DNA of 6,540 bases, from assembly GCA_945957225.1 (NCBI GenBank), contig CAMFKK010000142.1, forward strand, positions 1 to 6,540, given 5' to 3'. The position numbers and the translations under genes are program-made. The notes under the pieces were generated by a model. That model saw nothing but the letters and a program-made list of their open reading frames with translations. It was not told the DNA's origin and did no database searches. Origin of the DNA: an uncultured Sphingobacteriia bacterium. GTDB lineage: Bacteria > Bacteroidota > Bacteroidia > Chitinophagales > Chitinophagaceae. This document shows, piece by piece, positions 1 through 6,045 of this stretch; within the stretch, counting starts at the first letter, position 1; each line of letters starts with the position of its first letter.

Positions 1-162
1 TTGTCTAATATTTCTGTATCCGTAGGTCAGGAAGTAAAAGCTGGTTCTGTTCTTGGAAGATCGGGTAATGGCCTTGACGGAGAAGGCTCTCTCTTGTTCA
101 TGGTGAACAATGAAAAAGCCACGCCCCTTAACCCCGAATCCTGGCTAAAATCTCGCCGCTAA
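1..162 (+). CDS. EnvC-like murein hydrolase activator, C-terminal end (5' partial)
   Basis: Only the last 53 codons are in the window; the gene begins left of position 1 and stops with TAA at 160-162. The visible peptide has the layout of the end of an M23/LytM domain: a turn with VGQEVKAGSVLGRSG (residues 8-22 of the fragment), then a strand and the closing motif LNPESWL (residues 43-49). In active M23 peptidases the last strand carries the zinc-site H-x-H motif. Here that strand reads SLLFMVNN, with no histidine anywhere in the fragment. The same loss is typical of EnvC, whose degenerate LytM domain activates periplasmic N-acetylmuramoyl-L-alanine amidases during cell separation instead of cutting peptidoglycan itself. 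I infer an EnvC-type activator acting in the periplasm. The usual N-terminal signal peptide and long coiled coil lie outside the window, so the assignment rests on this tail only. Confidence 0.72.
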   Translation: MSNISVSVGQEVKAGSVLGRSGNGLDGEGSLLFMVNNEKATPLNPESWLKSRR

Positions 163-187
163 TTTTCACTGATTTATAATATCTTGA

Positions 188-201
188 GGCAAATACTTGC
201 C
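188..201 (+). promoter_or_regulatory. Perfect inverted repeat abutting the glpK start codon
   Basis: GGCAA (188-192) and TTGCC (197-201) are exact reverse complements separated by the 4-base loop ATAC. The right arm ends on the base directly before the ATG at 202. The left arm includes the two G residues of GAGG (186-189), the only Shine-Dalgarno-like string nearby. In mRNA the hairpin would cover those bases and sit against the start codon, so it could modulate initiation. A 5-bp stem is short and could be chance. If translation began at the upstream TTG at 184, the repeat would lie within the coding region. Confidence 0.3.
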
Positions 202-1686
202 ATGTCTCAATACATTCTCTCCTTTGACCAAGGGACCACTTCTAGCCGCGCCATTGTTTTTGACAAACAAGGATCCATCATAGCGGTAGCCCAAAAAGAA
301 TTCACGCAAATTTTTCCTCAACCAGGTTGGGTAGAGCATGATGCCAATGAAATTTGGAGCACCCAATTAGGAGTAGCTGCGGAAGCCATTATCAAAGCCG
401 GACTTACAGTAAAAGACATAGCCGCTATAGGAATCACCAATCAACGTGAAACAACCGTGGTTTGGGACAAAGCCACAGGCCAACCCATACACAATGCCAT
501 TGTTTGGCAGGATAGAAGAACCGCAGATTTCTGCGATAGTCTCAAAGCCCAAGGCAAGGACAAATTAATCCAACAAAAAACGGGTTTGGTCATTGACGCT
601 TATTTTTCCGCTACCAAGGCCAAATGGATCTTGGATAAAGTGGAAGGGGCAAGAGCTCGCGCCGAAAAAGGAGAACTCTGTTTTGGAACCATTGATACTT
701 GGCTGGTTTGGAAATTAACCAATGGTCAGGTACACGTGACTGATGTTTCCAATGCATCTAGAACCATGCTCTTTAATATTCATGACCTTTCTTGGGATCA
801 GGAATTATTGAACATTTTTGATATACCAGCCGCCATGCTTCCTACCGTAAAAAGCAGTAGCGAAGTCTATGGCCATACCCAAAACTTACTTACAGCTCAC
901 AGCATTCCAATTGCAGGAATTGCTGGAGACCAACAATCAGCTCTTTTTGGACAAATGTGTACCCAGCCAGGAATGGTTAAAAACACATATGGTACAGGCT
1001 GTTTTATGCTCATGAATACGGGAGAAAAAATGGTTCCATCTACCCATAACTTATTGACTACCATTGCATGGCAAGTAAATGGAGTTACCCATTATGCCCT
1101 GGAAGGAAGTGTGTTCATAGCTGGGGCAGTAGTTCAGTGGCTGCGCGATGGACTAAAAATCATTAGAACTTCAGCTGAAGTAGAAACACTTGCTGCAGAA
1201 GTACCAGATAGTGGCGGCGTTTATGTAGTACCAGCCTTCGCAGGCCTAGGGGCCCCATATTGGAACCAGCACGCCCGTGGTACCATTGTTGGAATCACCC
1301 GAGGTACCACAGGCGCCCATTTTGCCCGTGCAGCCCTTGACAGCATTGCATACCAGACCATGGATGTGCTCAAAGCCATGGAAGCCGATTCAGGTATTTC
1401 AATTAAAGAACTTCGAGTAGATGGAGGTGCTACAGCTAATAATCTTTTAATGCAGTTTCAAAGCGATATGCTAGACACAAAAGTAGTCCGCCCTGTGGTC
1501 ATTGAAACAACCGCCATCGGCGCAGCCTATTTGGCTGGTTTAGCAGTTGGATTCTGGTCCAGTTTGGAAGAAATTCAGGCTCAGTGGCAAATGGAGCGGG
1601 TGTTTAGTCCTGAAATGGAATCGGAGCAACGAGAAGAATTGGGCAAGGGTTGGAAAAAAGCCATTAATGCGGCGGTGAGTTGGTAG
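202..1686 (+). CDS. glpK: Glycerol kinase GlpK
   Basis: ATP-dependent glycerol kinase of the FGGY family, forming sn-glycerol 3-phosphate in the cytoplasm. It has 494 residues from the ATG at 202, close to the roughly 500 usual for GlpK. I chose this ATG because MSQYILSFDQGTTSSRA matches the normal GlpK N terminus; an in-frame TTG at 184 would only add six residues. Motifs in order: phosphate loop DQGTTSSRA (9-17), GITNQRET (77-84), IVWQDRRT (100-107), DTWLVWKLT (165-173), GIAGDQQ (239-245), YGTGCF (263-268), GLGAPYWNQHARG (348-360), VDGGATANN (406-414) and a C terminus with GAAYLAGLAVGFW. The expected glycerol-site residues are present: R82, E83, W102, Y134, catalytic D243 and Q244. The loop before GIAGDQ lacks the GGTR residues that bind fructose-1,6-bisphosphate in E. 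coli, and the IIA-Glc docking helix is not conserved, so regulation probably differs. No glpF or glpD is visible beside it. Base composition is clearly more GC-rich than the genes downstream. Confidence 0.97.
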   Translation: MSQYILSFDQGTTSSRAIVFDKQGSIIAVAQKEFTQIFPQPGWVEHDANEIWSTQLGVAAEAIIKAGLTVKDIAAIGITNQRETTVVWDKATGQPIHNAIVWQDRRTADFCDSLKAQGKDKLIQQKTGLVIDAYFSATKAKWILDKVEGARARAEKGELCFGTIDTWLVWKLTNGQVHVTDVSNASRTMLFNIHDLSWDQELLNIFDIPAAMLPTVKSSSEVYGHTQNLLTAHSIPIAGIAGDQQSALFGQMCTQPGMVKNTYGTGCFMLMNTGEKMVPSTHNLLTTIAWQVNGVTHYALEGSVFIAGAVVQWLRDGLKIIRTSAEVETLAAEVPDSGGVYVVPAFAGLGAPYWNQHARGTIVGITRGTTGAHFARAALDSIAYQTMDVLKAMEADSGISIKELRVDGGATANNLLMQFQSDMLDTKVVRPVVIETTAIGAAYLAGLAVGFWSSLEEIQAQWQMERVFSPEMESEQREELGKGWKKAINAAVSW

Positions 1687-1708
1687 TGAATTGTTTTTAT
1701 CTTTAATT

Positions 1709-2986
1709 ATGGATTCAAAAATTGGCATTATAGGTCTTGGTTATGTAGGTCTGCCATTAGCCTGTTTATTTGCCCAAAAATTCCAAGTCAAAGGTTTTGA
1801 TATTGATCTTCAAAAAATTCAACTATTACAACTTGGAATTGACCCAACAGGTCTTTCAACAGGATTTCAAAATAATGCACTCAATTTTTCCAATAGCATT
1901 TCAGATTTAAAAGAATGTAACATCCTTATTGTTACAATTCCTACCGATATAGATGCTCAAAATCAACCAGATCTTGGCCCTTTGAAAAAGGCTTGCCAAA
2001 TGATTGGTAGTATCTTGGAGAAAGGGATAACCATAGTTTTTGAGAGTACCGTTTATCCAGGGTTAACCGAAGAAATTTGTATTCCCATTTTAGAGCAAGT
2101 AAGTGGATTGGTTTGGAAAACTGATTTTAATGTAGGTTATTCTCCAGAGAGGATTAACCCTGGGGAAAAAGCTAGACCTATTGCGAGTATCAAAAAAATA
2201 GTTGCAGGTGATACAATAGAAACAACAGAAAGATTGGCTCAGTTATATGGATCTGTAATAGAAGCAGGAATCTACAAAGCACCCACCATTAAAGTTGCCG
2301 AAGCTGCAAAAGTGATTGAAAATGCACAACGTGATTTAAATATAGCTTTTGTAAATGAACTGGCTTTGATATTTGACAGAATGGGAATTGATACCAGAGA
2401 AGTTTTAGAAGCCGCTGCAACCAAGTGGAACTTCTTAGCTTTTGAACCTGGTTTGGTTGGTGGGCAATGTATAGGAGTTGATCCCTATTATTTGACCTAT
2501 AAATCAGAATCATTGGGATATACACCCAAGGTTATTCATTCTGGTAGATTGGTTAATAATGAAATGGGAAAATTCATTGCAGAAAAAGTTGTTAAAACCT
2601 TAATACAACAGGAAAAACCCATATCTAAATCAAGAGTTTTGATTTTAGGTTGTGCTTTTAAAGAGAATATTGGAGATGCTAGAAATAGCAAAGTATTTGA
2701 TATCTGTCATGAATTAAAGGCTTATTCAGTTCAAGTAGATATAGTTGATCCATTGGTAGCAAATACTCATTTTAAACATCTGGATTTTCTAATTTCAGAA
2801 AATTTGAATCATGAAATTAAATATGATGCTATTATCTTAGCAGTAAAACATCAAATATTTAAGAACATTGATTTGAATAAGCTAATTTCAATGTCAATTA
2901 AAGGGCAATTAAATTTGTTTGACGTTAAAGCATTCTATCAAATAGAAGAGGCTAAAACTGTTTCAACAGTATATTGGAGATTATAG
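1709..2986 (+). CDS. Nucleotide-sugar dehydrogenase, TviB/WbpA-type UDP-N-acetylhexosamine 6-dehydrogenase
   Basis: Member of the UDP-glucose/GDP-mannose dehydrogenase family, 425 residues, the usual length for TviB/WbpO proteins. It should oxidise C6 of a UDP-N-acetylhexosamine twice with NAD+ to give the uronic acid for capsule or O-antigen synthesis. The start at ATG 1709 puts the Rossmann loop IGLGYVGLPLA at residues 8-18; an in-frame TTG at 1691 would add only six residues. Other motifs: FDID (30-33), TIPTD (76-80), FESTVYPG (111-118), GYSPERINPGE (143-153), the helix with catalytic K201 and N205, and the nucleophile Cys254 within GGQCIGVDPYYLT. The C-terminal NAD/UDP-binding domain has GCAFKENIGDARNS (314-327). 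The TviB/WbpA subgroup is favoured by ESTVYPG, the SPERINPG segment and CIGVDPYYL, but substrate (GlcNAc or GalNAc form) cannot be read. The residue before Cys254 is Gln where His is usual. It lies 22 bp after glpK in the same direction and 29 bp before the first Wzi-like gene. Confidence 0.9.
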   Translation: MDSKIGIIGLGYVGLPLACLFAQKFQVKGFDIDLQKIQLLQLGIDPTGLSTGFQNNALNFSNSISDLKECNILIVTIPTDIDAQNQPDLGPLKKACQMIGSILEKGITIVFESTVYPGLTEEICIPILEQVSGLVWKTDFNVGYSPERINPGEKARPIASIKKIVAGDTIETTERLAQLYGSVIEAGIYKAPTIKVAEAAKVIENAQRDLNIAFVNELALIFDRMGIDTREVLEAAATKWNFLAFEPGLVGGQCIGVDPYYLTYKSESLGYTPKVIHSGRLVNNEMGKFIAEKVVKTLIQQEKPISKSRVLILGCAFKENIGDARNSKVFDICHELKAYSVQVDIVDPLVANTHFKHLDFLISENLNHEIKYDAIILAVKHQIFKNIDLNKLISMSIKGQLNLFDVKAFYQIEEAKTVSTVYWRL

Positions 2987-3015
2987 AAATGTAAAATGCC
3001 CTATAAAAAACTACA

Positions 3016-4512
3016 ATGGCTATAAAAAAAGCAATTTTCTTATTCTTGGTTTTCTGTTTTGTATATAAAGCCAATGCACAGTCCTATACCTTAGAATCCA
3101 TTGATCAAAACAAATTAAGAAACCAACAGTTATTGGGTGAATATGACTCCAGTGTTTCTTTTGCTGTTCAAACTAATTCCATTATTGCTAATTCTAAACC
3201 TAATTGGAAAACCCCAAATGTTAAGTTGTTACCTTTTGTTTTATCCCAACAGTTCAATAGCCACCATCCCTTTGGTTGGAATGATGGAGCTATGATACAA
3301 GCCAAAGGGTATCAAGTCTTGGCTAGGCCAGGCGTACATGCAAAATTTGGTGTTTTTGAAACACAAATAGCTCCTGAATTTGTATTTGCAACCAATGGAA
3401 ACTACCCAGCAAATGCCCAATACGGAAATCCAAATAACCAATCTTTTAGTAAAGTCAATCTTGGCCAATCTTTTGCAAAACTAAATCTTGGGCCAATTTC
3501 TATTGGAGCTTCTTCAGAAAACCTATGGTGGGGTCCTGGTATAAATAGCTCTTTGTTGATGAGTAATAATGCGCCTGGTTTTTTACACGCATTTATCAGA
3601 ACAAATAAGCCCATTAAAACCCCAATAGGAAATATTGAATTCAATTTAATTGGTGCAAGACTAGAATCAAATAATGCTTTGGGTTATGAAAACAATCACT
3701 TACAAACCAAAAACATCAACGACAATTGGCGTTATTTAAATTCCTATGTGATTAGCTGGCAACCTAAATGGGTAAAAGGAGTATTTGTAGGAATGACACG
3801 TTCTTTGCAACAATACGGTGACCAAGCATTAAAACTAAATGGTGGTTTCGTTAGTAAATATTTGCCTGTATTAGGTTTAGCATTTCAAAAAGTTAATAGT
3901 AGAGGAGAGGATTCTATTAATAGAGATCAGTTGGCCTCTTTTTTTATTAGATGGATTTTTCCAAAATCAAATGTTGAGCTCTATGCTGAATATGGGAAAA
4001 ATGATTATGGTTTAAATATCCGAGATTATATGATGGCTCCCACCCATTCTGCTGCTTATACCATTGGCATTAGAAAAATAATTAAAAAAACTTCTGATAA
4101 ATACATACAATTTGAAACTGAATTAACTCAAATGAGTCAATCTCCTGATTATTTGGTTAGAGATGCGGGAAATTGGTATACACATGGTGGTATTTTTCAA
4201 GGTTATACAAATTACAATCAAGTTTTAGGCGCAGGAGCTGGTTTTGGTACTAATGTTCAAACCATTGCTGCTACTTGGGTAAATGGCATGATTAGAAATG
4301 GATTTTTGGTTCAAAGATTGGAGCATGACCCCATAAATAGAGCCAATAAATGGAATGATATTAGCATTGGATGGATGCCTCAATGGACCTATAAAAAGAT
4401 GATCCTTGGCGCAAAGATTCAATTAATTCATTCTAGTAATTATGCATGGGAACAGGGCAATAATCCTATTAACCTGCACAGCAGACTCATGATTCAATAT
4501 AATTTCAAATAG
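3016..4512 (+). CDS. Wzi-family capsule assembly outer-membrane protein, copy 1
   Basis: A 498-residue secreted protein of the Wzi capsule-assembly family. In E. coli, Wzi is an outer-membrane beta-barrel that binds capsular polysaccharide and organises it on the cell surface. A signal peptide is clear: KK near the N terminus, a hydrophobic stretch (about 6-18) and a likely signal-peptidase I site after ANA (19-21). Residues 34-52 (LRNQQLLGEYDSSVSF region) fit the short helical N-terminal part of the family. The family core is at 168-218: ENLWWGPG (168-175), then MSNNAPGFLHA (182-192), TNKPIKTPIG (196-205) and IGARLES. Further conserved blocks are AKGYQ (96-100), WQPKW (248-252), ELTQM (369-373) and WYT (387-389). 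The rest alternates polar and hydrophobic residues as in barrel strands. No Shine-Dalgarno is visible; the leader is A-rich. The stop codon directly abuts the next gene's ATG. The ligand cannot be predicted. Confidence 0.88.
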   Translation: MAIKKAIFLFLVFCFVYKANAQSYTLESIDQNKLRNQQLLGEYDSSVSFAVQTNSIIANSKPNWKTPNVKLLPFVLSQQFNSHHPFGWNDGAMIQAKGYQVLARPGVHAKFGVFETQIAPEFVFATNGNYPANAQYGNPNNQSFSKVNLGQSFAKLNLGPISIGASSENLWWGPGINSSLLMSNNAPGFLHAFIRTNKPIKTPIGNIEFNLIGARLESNNALGYENNHLQTKNINDNWRYLNSYVISWQPKWVKGVFVGMTRSLQQYGDQALKLNGGFVSKYLPVLGLAFQKVNSRGEDSINRDQLASFFIRWIFPKSNVELYAEYGKNDYGLNIRDYMMAPTHSAAYTIGIRKIIKKTSDKYIQFETELTQMSQSPDYLVRDAGNWYTHGGIFQGYTNYNQVLGAGAGFGTNVQTIAATWVNGMIRNGFLVQRLEHDPINRANKWNDISIGWMPQWTYKKMILGAKIQLIHSSNYAWEQGNNPINLHSRLMIQYNFK

Positions 4513-6039
4513 ATGAAGGGTAGAAGAATTTTAATAGCTGTTTTCCTTTTGATTGCTGGTTGGCAAACGACTTCTTTTGCCCAATCAATTCATACGGACA
4601 TTTTAAGAGAACTGAAGATTACCCAAACATTGATTGGCAATGCTGATACAATGCAACCTGTCAATGCTAATTTGATTAAAGGTAAAAACTGGAATCTGGG
4701 TTTATCACCCATTGCAATTAACCAATTGAATAATTCAGATTTGCCTATTGGATACAATTTAGGATCAGCCATTGCCGCAAAGGGCTATCAAATTCAAGTT
4801 GCTGCAGGAATAGAAGCAAATATTGGTAGGCATCTTCATATTAAATTAAATCCAGAATTTGTAAATGCCCAGAACAAAGATTTTGAACAGTTCTCTCAAA
4901 TATTAGGAGATAGGGTATGGGCCAATTATTACCAGTTTTTAAATACCATTGACCAACCTGTAAAAATGGGTGAGGGAACATATAGCAAATTATTTCCTGG
5001 TCAATCACATATTAATTATCGATTCAAAAAACTAGAAGCGGGCATTTCAACAGAAAATTTATGGTGGGGGCCGGGTTGGAAAAATGCCTTAATCATGAGT
5101 TATAATGCACCTGGTTTTTTACATGCTAGTTTTAAAACAGTAAAACCCATTCAAACCAAGATTGGTCAATTTAGTGGTCAATGGATAGGTGGGGCATTAT
5201 CAGAATCAGGAGTCTTGCCTCCTAGAATCTATAGTGCATACAATGGTTCTTTTTTATACCAACCCAAGCCAACGGATGATCGTTTCATGACAGGTATGAA
5301 CCTAAGTTGGCAACCAAAATGGACGCCTGATTTAACCATTGGATATTCATCTGTATCTTATTTTTATGGCAAAGACTTTAAAAGCCCCTTTGATTTAATT
5401 CCAGTATTTAGTTCTGGCAATAAAGCAGGATTAGGTGCTTTTTTTGCTTCCTATAAATTGCCCAAAGAAAAAGCAGAAATCTATTTGGAATTTGGTGCCA
5501 AAAGCCCCAATTTCAGGAGGGCCTATGTGGCAGGATTTAGAAAATTATTCCCAACAAAGCATGATGCCTTTATTCAGTTTGCGGTAGAATTAACACAGAT
5601 GCAGGCTCAAAATGCGGAGTTGATCAAAAAACCTAATAGTTGGTATACAGATGCCTATGTGCAACAAGGATATACCCATTGGGGAAAAACCATTGGTGCT
5701 GGTATTGGACCAGGGAGTAATAGTCAGAATATAGAACTAGCCTGGGTCAAGGGTAAAAACAAAATTGGACTACAATTTGAGCGATTAAGACATAACAGTG
5801 ATTTTTATTATTTGGCTTTTGAATCAATTGGTGATTTTAGAAGACACTGGATTGACCTGTCAACAAGCGCTAATGCAACCATTGACCTCAAACATTTTTT
5901 AATTGCGGCCCGAGTACAATTAACCAGAACCTATAATTATCAATGGTTAATTATTCAATCAGATCCTAATAATTATTTTCAACCTGGCAATGAATACCTG
6001 AATCTAGGAGGAGGCCTGTCTTTGCTATTCCGTTTGTAA
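4513..6039 (+). CDS. Wzi-family capsule assembly outer-membrane protein, copy 2
   Basis: A 508-residue paralog of the preceding gene. Its ATG follows that gene's TAG with no base between, so translational coupling is likely. The signal peptide has basic KGRR (2-5), a hydrophobic core (6-16) and a probable cleavage site after SFA (21-23). Blocks shared with copy 1 in the same order: AKGYQ (89-93), PEFVNAQN (114-121), ENLWWGPG (181-188), MSYNAPGFLHA (195-205), TVKPIQTKIG (209-218), WQPKW (266-270), ELTQM (359-363), WYT (377-379), QGYT (385-388) and a glycine-rich turn near 395-401. Between these blocks the sequences differ strongly and there is an extra segment at about 124-165, so the duplication is old. 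The chain ends with hydrophobic LSLLFRL, suitable for a last barrel strand. The role is inferred to be surface polysaccharide assembly or retention in the outer membrane, perhaps with copy 1. The gene's stop lies six bases from the stop of the opposing glycosyltransferase gene. Confidence 0.87.
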   Translation: MKGRRILIAVFLLIAGWQTTSFAQSIHTDILRELKITQTLIGNADTMQPVNANLIKGKNWNLGLSPIAINQLNNSDLPIGYNLGSAIAAKGYQIQVAAGIEANIGRHLHIKLNPEFVNAQNKDFEQFSQILGDRVWANYYQFLNTIDQPVKMGEGTYSKLFPGQSHINYRFKKLEAGISTENLWWGPGWKNALIMSYNAPGFLHASFKTVKPIQTKIGQFSGQWIGGALSESGVLPPRIYSAYNGSFLYQPKPTDDRFMTGMNLSWQPKWTPDLTIGYSSVSYFYGKDFKSPFDLIPVFSSGNKAGLGAFFASYKLPKEKAEIYLEFGAKSPNFRRAYVAGFRKLFPTKHDAFIQFAVELTQMQAQNAELIKKPNSWYTDAYVQQGYTHWGKTIGAGIGPGSNSQNIELAWVKGKNKIGLQFERLRHNSDFYYLAFESIGDFRRHWIDLSTSANATIDLKHFLIAARVQLTRTYNYQWLIIQSDPNNYFQPGNEYLNLGGGLSLLFRL

Positions 6040-6045
6040 TCTAAC

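Noticed and set aside
175..180. TATAAT resembling a sigma-70 -10 box before glpK
   Set aside because: No matching -35 is visible, the local DNA is AT-rich, and Bacteroidota primary promoters use a different -7 pattern (TAnnTTTG).
184..201. Upstream in-frame TTG as the glpK start, adding MRQILA
   Set aside because: The ATG at 202 gives the normal GlpK N terminus; the added six residues match nothing in the family.
1249..1256. GGGGCCCC palindrome inside glpK
   Set aside because: It is explained by the conserved codons for GLGAPYW and has no T-tract or regulatory context.
1698..1705. TATCTTTA, one mismatch from the Bacteroidota -7 element, as an internal promoter for the polysaccharide genes
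   Set aside because: The predicted transcription start would fall at about the start codon, and no well-spaced TTG element lies upstream.
1691..1708. Upstream in-frame TTG as the dehydrogenase start, adding MFLSLI
   Set aside because: The Rossmann strand begins within a few residues of the ATG at 1709, as usual in this family; the extension would leave almost no gap after glpK.
2289..2525. Minus-strand open frame opposite the dehydrogenase gene
   Set aside because: It lies wholly within a strongly conserved gene on the other strand and shows no recognisable domain; a frame shadow.
3028..3078. Lipoprotein signal in the first Wzi-like protein, because of Cys14
   Set aside because: The residues before Cys14 are LVF, not a lipobox, and a good signal-peptidase I site (ANA then Q) follows.
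3402..3644. Minus-strand open frame opposite the Wzi-family core region
   Set aside because: It overlaps the most conserved segment of the real gene and its translation resembles no known protein.
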